Assembly (NCBI RefSeq): GCF_003481985.1
Contig: NZ_QUMD01000003.1
Coordinates: 124,001 to 188,000, forward strand
Source: Clostridium sp. OF09-36
Lineage (GTDB): Bacteria > Bacillota > Clostridia > Lachnospirales > Lachnospiraceae
Reading direction: 5' to 3'
DNA: 64,000 nt
The first letter of the stretch is position 1. Each line of letters begins with the position of its first letter. Under the pieces are notes generated by a model that worked only from the letters and a program-made list of their open reading frames with translations, was not told where the DNA came from and ran no database searches. Positions 52,688 to 62,294 of the stretch are shown piece by piece. The translations under genes were made by a program, and so were the position numbers.

Positions 52688-54305
52688 ATGAGACTGATAA
52701 AAAAGACGATTGCGGAATGTCTTAGAAGCCGGGTGAGGGAAAGTGCGGACCGGGTTGCATTGGAGGCAGATGGCCAGAGCTATACCTGGAGGGATCTGGA
52801 TACCCTCAGCGATTATATGGTAGGAAGAATGCATTCCTGCGGGATCCAAAAGGGCACCCATGTCGGGATCTGGAGCACGAATTCCCCGAACTGGGTCATT
52901 GTCTTTCTGGCACTGAGCAAGCTTGGTGCAGTTCCGGTCCTTCTGAATACCTGCTACAGCACAGAGGAACTGGCGAAGGTGCTGCGCTACGCAGAGGCAG
53001 AGTTTGTGTACTATGGCGAGGGCTACAAAAAGCTGGTTTATGAGGATATGGTGGCGCATCTTTCTACCCAGCTGGAGGGAGTTGTAAAACGCTGGATCTA
53101 TATCGGCCGTGATACCTCCCGCAAGTGGATGACAGAAAAAAGCTTTGTATTTGCAGAGCGCATGAAAAAGGCAACAAAGGAGATCGGCGGTTACATCCGC
53201 AAGGTCAGCCCGGAGGATACAGCAGCAATCCTCTTCACATCCGGGACCACGGCAATGCCGAAGGGCGTTATGCTGAGCCATTACAGCATGGTGAATAATG
53301 CACTGGAGATTTGCGGGCATATGGGATGGACCGCAGAGGACAAAATGCTGATCGCGGTTCCGATGTTCCACTGCTTCGGCCTGACAGCCAGCCTGCTGGC
53401 AGGAATCCAGACAGGCTGTTCGATGCATACGATTGAATATTATAAGACCATGACAGTGCTGCAGGTAATTCAGAAGCACCGCTGTACCGTCTTAAACGGG
53501 GTGCCGTCTATGTTTCTGGCGGTGATCCGGAATCCAAAGCATAAAGACTTCGATTTGGGCAGCCTGCGAAACGGGATCATTGCCGGTTCCCCGGTGACGG
53601 AAGAAGATTATTACCGGATCAGAGAAGAAATACCGGGCCTGAAGCTTCATATCTCCTATGGCCAGACCGAGACATCCCCCTGTGTTAGCATCAGCGATGT
53701 GGAGGATTCTGACCAGGACTGCGCCTGCTCAGCGGGAAAAGTGATCCGGCATTGCGAGGTGCGGATCCTCGATTCCGGAGGAAGACAGCTTTCTGCCGGA
53801 GAAGACGGGGAAATCTGCGTGCGTGGCTACCAGGTGATGCAGGGCTACTATAGCTTCCGCAGGAAACCGGCAAGGTGATCGATGCAGACGGCTGGCTGCA
53901 CACAGGGGATCTGGGGCATCTGGATTCCCGCGGCTTTTTGCATGTGACAGGACGCATGAAGGAAATGATCATCGTGGAGGGGAAAATATTTCACCACGGG
54001 AGATCGAGGCAGTGATCAGTAAATATCCGGGGATCCGGGAAAACAAGGTGATCGGTCTTCCGGCAGAAGTCCTGCAGGAAATGATCGTGGCATGCATCAT
54101 CCCGGAGGAGGGCATGACGATCAGCACGACCGGTCTGATGAGCCACCTGGAAAACCATCTTGCCTACTATAAGCTGCCGGCCCATATTGTGCGTATGGAA
54201 TCTTTCCCGGTGAATGCCAGCGGGAAGGTGATGCTGGGAGAATTAAAAAGACAGGCAGCAGAGATCATCCGCACCAATCCGGAGATCACCAGCACAAAGA
54301 AATAG
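52688..54305 (+). CDS. AMP-forming acyl-CoA synthetase, two frameshifts
   Basis: About 539 residues after repair. Adenylate-forming family motifs: LFTSGTTAMPKGVMLSH near 190, HISYGQTETSP near 325, GEICVRGYQVMQGYY near 385, DADGWLHTGDLG and the C-terminal catalytic lysine in NASGKVMLGEL. Single G residues are missing at about 53862 and 53980. It activates a carboxylic acid with ATP and CoA; the acid is likely one used by the downstream acyl-CoA dehydrogenase/dehydratase genes, such as a 2-hydroxy or enoic acid. The start follows AAGGGAG. Confidence 0.82.
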
Positions 54306-54435
54306 AAATAGAAATAGAAATATGGATCATGCAAAAAATGAAAATCCAGAGACTTTGGAATGCGCGAAAATGCACAAAATTGGATGAGCAAATTTGTGAA
54401 AAATAGAAAAAGTGTTCTGGTCAGATATGTAATTA

Positions 54436-54464
54436 TAGACATGTTGTTGGCAATGTGTTATAAT
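54436..54464 (+). promoter_or_regulatory. Promoter of acdB-etfB-etfA
   Basis: TAGACA (54436-54441), 17 bases, TATAAT (54459-54464). The leader to the start at 54578 is about 107 bases. Confidence 0.65.
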
Positions 54465-54577
54465 TTATACATATGTTAGAGAAATAACAAACAAATCAAA
54501 CAAAACCGGTCCGGGGAAACCTGCAGCCGGAGCGCAAATACGGAACCTGGTTTTCCGTAGGAAAAAGGAGGCAAAAC

Positions 54578-55720
54578 ATGATTCTTTCTGCGAAATATGA
54601 GTTAATGAGAAAGAACTTCCGCAACTTTGCGGAGACAGAGTTTACGACCGAGATCCAGGAAAGACTGGATAAAGAGGGCGGATTCGATTCAGAAATGTAT
54701 AAAAAAATGGCAAAATACGGATTCCCTGGCATTAAGATCCCGGTTAAGTACGGCGGTCAGGGTGGTGACAGTCTCGCATATGTCCTGATGAATGAGGAGT
54801 TTTCACGGGTATGTCCGGTCCTTGCTATTTATGCAAACACCTCCAACTCCCTGGGCGGCGGCCCGCTCCTGGCATGCGGCAATGAGGAACAGCTCCAGAA
54901 ATATCTGATTCCGGTAGCGAAGGGTGAGAAGCATATCTGCTTTGCACTGACTGAGCCGGGTGCCGGCTCCGATGCAGGAAGCATGACAACAAGGGCAGTA
55001 GAGGACGGCGATTATTTTGTATTGAATGGCCGTAAGTGCTTTATTTCCGGTGCCCCGATCGCAGATTACGCAGTCGTATTCGCAAAGACCGACCTGACCC
55101 AGAAGGGGGCAAAGGGCATTTCTATTTTCCTCGTAGATATGAAGCTGCCGGGTGTTTCCTGCGGAAAGCCGGAGGCAAAAATGGGTATCAACGGTTACCC
55201 GACCAGTGATATCGTATTCGAGAATGTAAGAGTCCACAAGAGTGATCTGGTAGGACCGTTAAATAAAGGCTATGCAGTTGCAATGTCCACGCTGGATGGT
55301 GGCCGTCTTGGTGTTGCCGCACAGTCCCTTGGTATTGCACAGGCTTGCCTGGAGGAAGCTACCAACTATGCGAAAGAGAGAAAACAGTTTGGCAAGCCGA
55401 TCTCCTACAACCAGGGCATCAGCTTCATGCTGGCTGACATGGCAACTGAGATCGAAGCAGCACGCTGCCTGATCTACAACACCGCTATGGCAAAGGATGC
55501 AGGGGATAAGAACGCTTCCGTTATGTGCTCCATGGCAAAATATTATGCATCTGAGATGGCAAACCGCGTAGCGGCAAAGGCAATTCAGATCCACGGTGGT
55601 TATGGTTTCATCAAAGAGTACAAGGTAGAGCGCCTGTACCGCGATGCCCGCGTTATGACTCTGTATGAAGGAACCAGCCAGGTACAGCAGATCGTTATTT
55701 CCAGAAGTCTGTTAAAGTAG
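54578..55720 (+). CDS. acdB: Acyl-CoA dehydrogenase (AcdB-like)
   Basis: 380-residue flavoprotein, short-chain acyl-CoA dehydrogenase family. LTEPGAGSDAGSM near 125 and CFISGAPIADYAVVFAKT form the FAD pocket, IQIHGGYGFIKEY lies near 340, and the catalytic glutamate is in TLYEGTSQVQQIVISRSLL near 365. In the reductive Stickland branch it reduces the 2-enoyl-CoA made by the dehydratase, with electrons from EtfAB. AAGGAGG precedes the ATG. It is the first gene of a three-gene operon. Confidence 0.9.
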   Translation: MILSAKYELMRKNFRNFAETEFTTEIQERLDKEGGFDSEMYKKMAKYGFPGIKIPVKYGGQGGDSLAYVLMNEEFSRVCPVLAIYANTSNSLGGGPLLACGNEEQLQKYLIPVAKGEKHICFALTEPGAGSDAGSMTTRAVEDGDYFVLNGRKCFISGAPIADYAVVFAKTDLTQKGAKGISIFLVDMKLPGVSCGKPEAKMGINGYPTSDIVFENVRVHKSDLVGPLNKGYAVAMSTLDGGRLGVAAQSLGIAQACLEEATNYAKERKQFGKPISYNQGISFMLADMATEIEAARCLIYNTAMAKDAGDKNASVMCSMAKYYASEMANRVAAKAIQIHGGYGFIKEYKVERLYRDARVMTLYEGTSQVQQIVISRSLLK

Positions 55721-55733
55721 GAGGAAGCTTAGA

Positions 55734-56534
55734 ATGAGAATTTTTGTATGTGTAAAACAGGTTCCGGATACCTCCGGAAAAGTTGCTGTAAAAGCAGATG
55801 GAACACTGGACCGTGCATCCATGCAGACCATCATCAACCCGGATGACCTGGCTGCTACCGAGGCAGCCCTGGAATTAAAAGACGCTACCGGATGCCAGGT
55901 AACCGTAGTTACCATGGGACCGCCGCCAGCAGAGGGCATGTTAAGAGAGCTGATCGCTATGGGTGCAGATGACGCAGTCCTGATCTCTGGCCGTGAGTTT
56001 GGTGGATCCGATACCTTCGCAACCTCCCAGATCATCGCAGGCGCACTGCACAACCTGGGTGTTGGTCCGGAGGATGTCATCTTCTGTGGACGTCAGGCAA
56101 TCGATGGCGATACCGCACAGGTTGGCCCGCAGATCGCAGAGAAATTAAACATTCCGCAGGTTACCTACGCAGCAGACATCAAGAAAGAGGGCAACAGCCT
56201 GACCGTAAAACGTCTGCTTGAGGATGGCTACATGACCGTTCAGGTCCAGACACCTTGTCTGGTTACCTGTGTAAAAGAATTAAACGAAGTCCGTTACATG
56301 ACCGTAAAAGGCATTCTGGAGTGCTGGGACAAGCCTCTGACTGTTCTGGACTACAACGCTTTGAAGGACGAGCCGCTCATCGATCCGACCACCATCGGAC
56401 TGAAGGGTTCACCGACCAACGTATTCCGTTCCTTTACCCCGCCGCAGAAGGGTGCAGGACAGATCCTTGGCGGTACCGCTGAAGAGGCTGCTAAAGAGCT
56501 TGCAAGCCTGCTTGCAAAGAAACACGCAATCTAG
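55734..56534 (+). CDS. etfB: Electron transfer flavoprotein beta subunit
   Basis: 266 residues. FVCVKQVPDTSGKVAV at the N-terminus, VTMGPPPAEGMLRELIAMGADDAVLIS near 60-85 and GRQAIDGDTAQVGPQIAEKL near 120 are EtfB hallmarks. It pairs with EtfA to bind FAD and serve AcdB, possibly by flavin-based electron bifurcation with NADH and ferredoxin as in related clostridia. It is 13 bases after acdB with GGAGG in front. Confidence 0.92.
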   Translation: MRIFVCVKQVPDTSGKVAVKADGTLDRASMQTIINPDDLAATEAALELKDATGCQVTVVTMGPPPAEGMLRELIAMGADDAVLISGREFGGSDTFATSQIIAGALHNLGVGPEDVIFCGRQAIDGDTAQVGPQIAEKLNIPQVTYAADIKKEGNSLTVKRLLEDGYMTVQVQTPCLVTCVKELNEVRYMTVKGILECWDKPLTVLDYNALKDEPLIDPTTIGLKGSPTNVFRSFTPPQKGAGQILGGTAEEAAKELASLLAKKHAI

Positions 56535-56554
56535 GAACAGGGAGGAAGAAGAAT

Positions 56555-57663
56555 ATGTCTTATAATAGTGCTGAGATCAATGAATTCAGTGATATCTGGG
56601 TATTCTGTGAGCAGCGTGATGGCAAGCTGATGAATACTGACTTCGAGCTGGTCAGCGAAGGTAGAAAGCTGGCAGACGAGAGAGGTTCCAAGCTGGTAGG
56701 TATCTTACTTGGCGGCGAGGGAATCGAGAACACCGCAAAAGAGCTTGGCGGATACGGCGCAGACAAAGTGATCGTGTGCGCAGATAAAAACCTGGCAGTT
56801 TACACCACCGATGCATACAGCAAGGTACTGTGCGATGTGGTTATGGAGAAAAAACCGGAGGTTCTCTTAATCGGCGCATCCAACATCGGCCGTGACCTTG
56901 GTCCGCGTGTTGCAGCAAGACTTCACACTGGTCTGACTGCAGATGCAACCCACCTCGACATCGATATGGACCGCTATGTGCAGTTCTTAAAGGAGTCTTC
57001 TACCATTGATCTGGAAAAAGTAAAATTCAAAATGGATGATACCAACTTAAAGATGACCCGTCCGGCATTCGGCGGCCATCTGATGGCTACCATCATCTGC
57101 CCGCGCTTCCGTCCGTGCATGTCCACCGTACGTCCGGGCGTTATGAAGAAAGCAGAGTTTGACCAGGCTAAGCTGATGCATGTGAGATCGAGATGGCTCA
57201 GTTCTCCTTAACCGATGCTGATTTAAGAACCAAGGTTCTGGAAGTTGTTAAGGAAACCAAGAAACTGGTTGACCTGATCGGTGCAGATATCGTTGTCAGT
57301 GTAGGCCGTGGTATCAGCAAGGATCCGGAGAAGGGCATCAAGCTGGCAGAGGAGTTAGCAGAGGCTCTGGGCGGCGGCGTTGTAGGCGCATCCCGTGCAG
57401 TTACCGATGCAGGCTGGCTGTCTTCTGACCACCAGGTAGGACAGACCGGTAAGACTGTTCATCCGCGTATCTATGTAGCACTTGGTATCTCCGGTGCGAT
57501 CCAGCACAAGGCTGGTATGCAGGATTCTGAGACGATCATTGCAGTAGACAGCAATGAGGCAGCTCCGATCTTCGAGTGTGCAGATTACGGTATTGTCGGC
57601 GACCTGTTCGAGGTAGTTCCGCACATGATCGAGGAGATCAAGGCAGCGAAAGCCGCAAAGTAA
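56555..57663 (+). CDS. etfA: Electron transfer flavoprotein alpha subunit, one frameshift
   Basis: About 369 residues after repair. N-terminal IWVFCEQRDGKLMNTDFELVSEGRKLAD and NIGRDLGPRVAARLHTGLTADAT near 115. The C-terminal FAD domain has VSVGRGISKDPEKG, GASRAVTDAGW, HQVGQTGKTVHPRIYVALGISGAIQH and VAVDSNEAAPIFECADYGIVGDLF-like sequence. One G is missing at about 57172, where AAGGCTGATGC would restore AKADACEIEMAQFS. Its TAA stop starts the third palindromic repeat. Last gene of the acdB operon. Confidence 0.88.
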
Positions 57664-57766
57664 AAATAACGCACAGTAAATCAAAGGGGCGAAAGCTCCC
57701 GCAGCCGCCATGTATGGCGGCTGCGGGAGCTTTCACCCCTCGTTTGTTATCGCGTGATATTGTTTA
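57661..57766. repeat. 106-bp stop-codon-anchored palindrome, copy 3
   Basis: Starts at the etfA stop codon. The end complement reads TAAACAATATCACGCGATAA, like the ends of copies 1 and 2. The stem has a different sequence (CCCGCAGCCGCC-atgtat-GGCGGCTGCGGG) yet stays fully paired, so both arms have changed together. Orientation as copy 2. Confidence 0.85.
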
Positions 57767-57786
57767 AAAGGAGAAATTTTGGGCGG

Positions 57787-57815
57787 TTGACAGGTGGGAA
57801 ATTCTGCCGTAGAAT
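57787..57815 (+). promoter_or_regulatory. Promoter of the second GntR gene
   Basis: TTGACA (57787-57792), 17 bases, TAGAAT (57810-57815). Confidence 0.78.
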
Positions 57816-57865
57816 TGTGTCAAACAGGATTTAGAGTTTTGAATAATAGCGGCGGAGGAATGGAT

Positions 57866-58567
57866 ATGATCTATGCAAAGTCCGTGGAGAACCATCCGAT
57901 CACATCGGATGAGATCTTTGAACAGATATTAAACAGAATCATCCAGCTGCGTCTGGAACCGGGGCAGCTGATCAGTGAAAACCAGATGTCAGCAGAATAT
58001 GGTGTCTCCCGGTCAGTCATTCGGACTGCCTTTACGCGCCTGAAACAGCTGGGCTTTATTGAAATTTACCCACAGCGGGGAACGTATGTCAGTCTTATGG
58101 ATCTGAGTCATATTGCCGATCTTCTGACGCTGCGTACTGCCGTGGAAAAGGAAGTGCTCGATGAAATCTTTGCTGATCTGGGTGAGGCAGAGCGCAGGCA
58201 GATGGTGGAGCGTCTGGAAAAAAACTTGCAGGAGCAGGAAAAATATAGGGATGAGGCGGACTATTTTGGCCGGTTCCCAGATCTGGATGCAGATTTCCAT
58301 AAGATCATGATCGACAGCGTAGGGCGCAGTGCCATGATGCGCATGTTAGACAGCCTGATGCTGCATTTGTCCCGGTGGAGAAACTTTGATGTAGCGTTCG
58401 ACAACCGTGTGCCGCAGCTGATCGAGGAGCATAAAAAAATCGTTGCCGCGATCCGGGAGGGAAATATCCAGAAGGCCCAGGAATGTATGGGAGAGCATCT
58501 GGAGACCATTACGGCGATCGCAGACCGGGCGACGGCCAAGTACCCGACCTATTTTAAAAATGGTTGA
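57866..58567 (+). CDS. GntR family regulator (FCD type), paralogue 2
   Basis: 233 residues. Winged helix with SAEYGVSRSVIRTAFTRLKQLGFIEIYPQRGTYVSLMD near 35-70 and FCD domain with FPDLDADFHKIMIDSVGR, HLSRWRNFDVAFDN and EEHKKIVAAIREGNIQKA. Closely related to the protein at 51895. It stands between acdB-etfBA and hadIBC and probably controls one or both in response to a 2-hydroxy acid or its CoA ester. The ATG at 57866 is 7 bases after GGAGG; an ATG at 57860 is too close. Confidence 0.87.
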   Translation: MIYAKSVENHPITSDEIFEQILNRIIQLRLEPGQLISENQMSAEYGVSRSVIRTAFTRLKQLGFIEIYPQRGTYVSLMDLSHIADLLTLRTAVEKEVLDEIFADLGEAERRQMVERLEKNLQEQEKYRDEADYFGRFPDLDADFHKIMIDSVGRSAMMRMLDSLMLHLSRWRNFDVAFDNRVPQLIEEHKKIVAAIREGNIQKAQECMGEHLETITAIADRATAKYPTYFKNG

Positions 58568-58587
58568 CCCGGTTGGGCAGGGAAAAG

Positions 58588-58629
58588 AAGAGCCGGAAAA
58601 CGTGAAAAGTGCGGATTTCCGGCTCTTTT
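58588..58629 (+). terminator. Intrinsic terminator after gntR paralogue 2
   Basis: AAGAGCCGGAAA (58588-58599) pairs with TTTCCGGCTCTT (58616-58627), followed by TT. Confidence 0.8.
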
Positions 58630-58819
58630 CGTACTTTTCCGGCAAAAACAGTACGGGAAGCATCTGTTTAAAAATAAACAATTTCTGCTTAAGTTATGTA
58701 AACTAAAGGCAAAGGGAAAAACTGGAGAAAAAAAGAAATTAGAGAAAAACAACAAAAAAACAGAAGAAACTATTTACATCTATTGATAAATTTGATAAGA
58801 TAAGAGCGTGAGTTAAGCC

Positions 58820-58883
58820 GTTTGTTGTCCAAAATAGGAAAAAGGACGACAAACTTTTTATGACGTTTATCTTGTATACTAGA
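58820..58883 (+). promoter_or_regulatory. hadI upstream hairpin and promoter/operator region
   Basis: GTTTGTTGTCC (58820-58830) pairs with GGACGACAAAC (58844-58854), then five T. After it, TCTTGTATACTAGA (58870-58883) is a near-perfect palindrome that includes a possible -10 TATACT. TGACGTCA at about 58906 is a further small palindrome. The rest of the 430-base gap (58568-58997) is AT-rich without a gene. Confidence 0.5.
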
Positions 58884-58997
58884 ATACCAAAAGTAAGCCA
58901 CACAGGTGACGTCATTTTTATTTGCTCAAACTTGTTTAATTTTTAACAACTATAACACGCGAGCGGTAACATTTAAAATTTTGAAGAGGTGTCAGTT

Positions 58998-59777
58998 ATG
59001 TATACACTGGGAATTGATATCGGATCCACAACCTCTAAGGCCGTCATCCTGAAGGATGGGGCAGAAATTGTGGCATCCTCGATCGTAGTAGCTACCGTTG
59101 GAACAGATGGTGTCAGCCAGGCACTCGACAATGTCATGAAGGAGAGTGGTCTTACACAGGCTGACATGGCCTGCACAGTGGCAACCGGCTATGGCCGCCA
59201 GACCTACGACGGTGCAGATTACCAGGTCAGTGAGCTGACCTGCCATGCCCTGGGTGTTCATTTTGTATGTCCGGGTGCAAGAACCGTCATTGATATCGGC
59301 GGTCAGGATGCTAAGGTCCTTTCTTTAAATGAAGAGGGACGCATGGTAAACTTCGTCATGAACGACAAATGTGCAGCAGGAACCGGACGTTTCCTCGATG
59401 TTATGGCAAATATCTTAAAGCTCGATATTTCCCAGCTGGAAACAGAGGCTGCAAAGGCTGTAAAGCCGGCCAGCATCTCCAGCACTTGTACCGTATTTGC
59501 GGAGTCTGAGGTTATTTCCCAGCTGGCGTCAGGAACGGACATCCCGGATCTGGTCGCAGGAATCTGCCAATCCGTGGCAACCAGGGTTGCTTCCCTGGCA
59601 AAGCGTGTGGGCGTCCGTGAGGAGGTCTGCATGAGCGGCGGTGTTGCACAGAATGGCGGAGTCAGAAATGCGATGGCCAAGGAGCTTGGCGTGGAGATCT
59701 ACTACGACAAGCGTGCACAGGAGCTTGGAGCTCTTGGTGCAGCGATCTACGCATATGGGAAATCTGCCCAGGCATAA
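58998..59777 (+). CDS. hadI: 2-hydroxyacyl-CoA dehydratase activator (HadI/HgdC type)
   Basis: 259-residue ASKHA-fold ATPase. Nucleotide motifs LGIDIGSTTSKAVIL at the start, IDIGGQDAKVL near 100 and CMSGGVAQNGGVRNAM near 215. The two cysteines that hold the shared [4Fe-4S] cluster of the homodimer are in NDKCAAGTGRFLD near 123 and SSTCTVFAESEV near 162. It uses ATP to inject one electron into the dehydratase; very oxygen sensitive. Start at 58998, with AGAGGTG before it. Confidence 0.93.
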   Translation: MYTLGIDIGSTTSKAVILKDGAEIVASSIVVATVGTDGVSQALDNVMKESGLTQADMACTVATGYGRQTYDGADYQVSELTCHALGVHFVCPGARTVIDIGGQDAKVLSLNEEGRMVNFVMNDKCAAGTGRFLDVMANILKLDISQLETEAAKAVKPASISSTCTVFAESEVISQLASGTDIPDLVAGICQSVATRVASLAKRVGVREEVCMSGGVAQNGGVRNAMAKELGVEIYYDKRAQELGALGAAIYAYGKSAQA

Positions 59778-59796
59778 GTTATTTAAGAAAGCTTAA

Positions 59797-59820
59797 CGCG
59801 TTCCTTTGCGGAGGAACGCG
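59797..59820 (+). promoter_or_regulatory. Hairpin between hadI and hadB
   Basis: CGCGTTCCT pairs perfectly with AGGAACGCG around TTGCGG. There is no T-run, so it is more likely a processing or stability element than a terminator. The 169-base gap otherwise shows no gene. Confidence 0.55.
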
Positions 59821-59946
59821 GGCTGATATACAGACCGGACAGGCGCCGCAAGACGCGCGGACGGCCAGAAGGCATTACCGGAAACGGCAATGCAAAAACC
59901 TATTTCAGGAAACAAAAACGAAAATGTATAAAGGAGGTTTTTCACA

Positions 59947-61182
59947 ATGGCTGAAGAAGTAAAAAAGAGCAGACCGGCTCCAGATCCGAACTCGGCAAAG
60001 TATAAGCTGGGCCAGATCGCGGCAAAGGCTTACAGTGATGCAATGGAGGCCAAGAAACGCGGAGAGATGGTTGGCTGGTGCGCAAGTAACTTCCCGGTAG
60101 AGATCCCGGAAACACTTGGCCTGTATGTCTGCTACCCGGAGAACCAGGCAGCCGGCATTGCAGCAAGAGGCGGCGGCGAGAGAATGTGTAACGAAGCAGA
60201 GGGCGATGGCTACTCCAACGATATCTGCGCATACGCACGTATCTCCCTTGCTTATGCAAAACTGAAATCCGCTCCTGAGCAGGATATGCCGATGCCGGAC
60301 TTCGTACTTTGCTGCAACAACATCTGTAACTGTATGATCAAATGGTATGAGAACCTTGCAAAAGAACTGAATATCCCGATGTTCATGATCGATATTCCGT
60401 TCAACCCGGATTACGAGGTATCCGATGCGGAGACCGAGTACATCAAGGCTCAGTTCTGGGATGTTATCCATGGTCTGGAAGCGTATACCGGCAAGAAATG
60501 GAGCGATGAGCGCTTCAAAGAGGTTATGGCTTCCTCCGGACGCGCAAGCCGCGCATGGATCGAGGCAACCTCCCAGGCAAAATATGTTCCATCTCCGTTC
60601 AACGGATTTGACCTGTTAAACCACATGGCAGTTATGGTTACCGCACGTGGTAAAGAAGAGGCAGGCGACGCTATGGAAACCCTGTTAAAAGAGTACAAAG
60701 AGAACCATGAAAAGGGCACTTCCACTTTCCGCGCAGAAGAGAAATACCGTATCATGTTCGAAGGTATTGCATGCTGGCCGTGGCTGCGTGTTACCTCTAC
60801 CGGCTTAAAGGGCAGAGGCATCAACATGGTAACTACCATTTATGCTGACGCATTCGGCTTCATCTACGATGACTTTGACGGAATGTGCCGTGCATACGCA
60901 AACGTTCCGAATGCCATGAACCTTGAGCATTCCAGAGACAAACGTATCAAGCTCTGCAAGGATAACCATGTAGAAGGTCTGTTAGTACATACCAACCGCT
61001 CCTGCAAGCTGTGGTCCGGATTCATGCCGGAGATGAGCCGTCAGATCGGCGAGGCATGCGGCATCCCGGTTGTTTCCTTCGATGGCGACCAGGCTGATCC
61101 GAGAAACTTCTCTGAGGCACAGTACGATACCCGTGTACAGGGCCTGACAGAGATCATGGAAGCAAATAAAGGAGGGAAATAG
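59947..61182 (+). CDS. hadB: 2-hydroxyacyl-CoA dehydratase, alpha-type subunit
   Basis: 411 residues of the HgdB/HadB/FldB family. YPENQAAGIAARGGGERMCNEAE near 65, DICAYARISLAYAKL, FVLCCNNICNCMIKWYENLAKEL near 120 and NRSCKLWSGFMPEMSRQIGE near 355 supply the cysteines for the [4Fe-4S] cluster and the CoA site. With its partner it removes water from an (R)-2-hydroxyacyl-CoA through a ketyl radical. It resembles HadB/FldB more than the glutaryl enzymes by overall pattern; the exact acid is not provable here. AAAGGAGG precedes the ATG. Confidence 0.92.
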   Translation: MAEEVKKSRPAPDPNSAKYKLGQIAAKAYSDAMEAKKRGEMVGWCASNFPVEIPETLGLYVCYPENQAAGIAARGGGERMCNEAEGDGYSNDICAYARISLAYAKLKSAPEQDMPMPDFVLCCNNICNCMIKWYENLAKELNIPMFMIDIPFNPDYEVSDAETEYIKAQFWDVIHGLEAYTGKKWSDERFKEVMASSGRASRAWIEATSQAKYVPSPFNGFDLLNHMAVMVTARGKEEAGDAMETLLKEYKENHEKGTSTFRAEEKYRIMFEGIACWPWLRVTSTGLKGRGINMVTTIYADAFGFIYDDFDGMCRAYANVPNAMNLEHSRDKRIKLCKDNHVEGLLVHTNRSCKLWSGFMPEMSRQIGEACGIPVVSFDGDQADPRNFSEAQYDTRVQGLTEIMEANKGGK

Positions 61183-61184
61183 AG

Positions 61185-62294
61185 ATGGCAGCAAAGGAAT
61201 TATTAGCACAGCTTCATGAAGTTGCTGCAAATCCCAGAAAACAGCTTGACAAATATCTGGCTGAGGGAAAGAAAGTCGTTGCAGTAACCTATTATACACC
61301 GCAGGAGATCGTTCATTCCATGGGTCTGGTACCGATGGGTGTCTGGGGCGCAGACATGGAGATCAACGAGGCGAAAAAATATTATCCGGCATTCATCTGC
61401 TCCATTATGCAGACCATTCTGGAGTTAGGAATCAAGGGTGAGTACAAAGGTATTTCCGCTATCATCATTCCGTCTCTGTGTGACTCCTTAAAAACTCTGG
61501 GACAGAACTGGAAATATGCAGTAAAAGACATTCCGTTCATCCCGATGACTTATCCGCAGAACCGTAAACCGGACTTCGGTATTAAGTTCACCAAGGCTGG
61601 CTACGAGAGAGTCATCAACGACCTGACCGTTGCAACCGGAGCACAGTTCTCTGAGTTTGCACTGGCTGAGTCCATTAAGGTATACAACGAGCACAACGCA
61701 GCAATGAGAGCATTCTCCGAGGCTGCAGCAGATGCAGATATCACAGCAGCAGAGAGAAGCGATGTATTCAAGAGTGCATGGTTCATGCTTCCGGAGGAGC
61801 ACACCGCGATCGTAAAAGAGCTGACTGCAGAGCTCTTAGCCGGACCGAAGAGCACCCGCACCGCACGCGTTCTGGTAAGCGGTATCCTGGCAGATGCTCC
61901 TGGCCTGTTAAAGATCTTCGATGAGAACGGTATCCAGATCGTTGCAGATGATGTTGCAGACGAGACCAGACAGTACCGTACCGATACTCCGGAGATGGCA
62001 AATCCGGTCGATGCCCTTGCACAGAAATTCGCAAACATGGACAACTGCACACTGCTTTATGATAAAGAAAAGAAACGTGTGGATTACATTGTTGAGCAGG
62101 CAAAGGCACACAATGCAAAAGGCATCATCGTTCTGATGACCAAGTTCTGTGATCCGGAAGAGTTCGATTACGTTCCGATCAAGAGAGCATGTGAGAAAGC
62201 AGGTCTCATGAACTTAAATATCGAGGTTGACCGCCAGATGGTAAACTACGAGCAGGCAGCCACCATGATCCAGGCGTTCAAGGAAATGCTGTAA
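61185..62294 (+). CDS. hadC: 2-hydroxyacyl-CoA dehydratase, beta-type subunit
   Basis: 369 residues. VTYYTPQEIVHSMGLVPMGVWGADME near 35, PAFICSIMQTILELG near 70 and IIPSLCDSLKTLGQNWK near 95 carry two of the cluster cysteines; VLMTKFCDPEEFDYVPIKRACEKAGL near 320 carries others. Forms the heterodimer with the gene before it, two bases away, the tight spacing normal for the two subunits. GGAGGG just before the start lies inside the end of hadB. Confidence 0.92.
   Translation: MAAKELLAQLHEVAANPRKQLDKYLAEGKKVVAVTYYTPQEIVHSMGLVPMGVWGADMEINEAKKYYPAFICSIMQTILELGIKGEYKGISAIIIPSLCDSLKTLGQNWKYAVKDIPFIPMTYPQNRKPDFGIKFTKAGYERVINDLTVATGAQFSEFALAESIKVYNEHNAAMRAFSEAAADADITAAERSDVFKSAWFMLPEEHTAIVKELTAELLAGPKSTRTARVLVSGILADAPGLLKIFDENGIQIVADDVADETRQYRTDTPEMANPVDALAQKFANMDNCTLLYDKEKKRVDYIVEQAKAHNAKGIIVLMTKFCDPEEFDYVPIKRACEKAGLMNLNIEVDRQMVNYEQAATMIQAFKEML

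Noticed and set aside
54297..54322. Tandem AAATAG hexamers after the acyl-CoA ligase
   Set aside because: Three to four short units at an AT-rich stop codon; probably simple slippage with no further structure.
376..57663. Programmed frameshifting or recent pseudogene formation
   Set aside because: The breaks are all single missing bases in short runs spread over unrelated genes, including essential ones, without slippery heptamers or pseudoknots.
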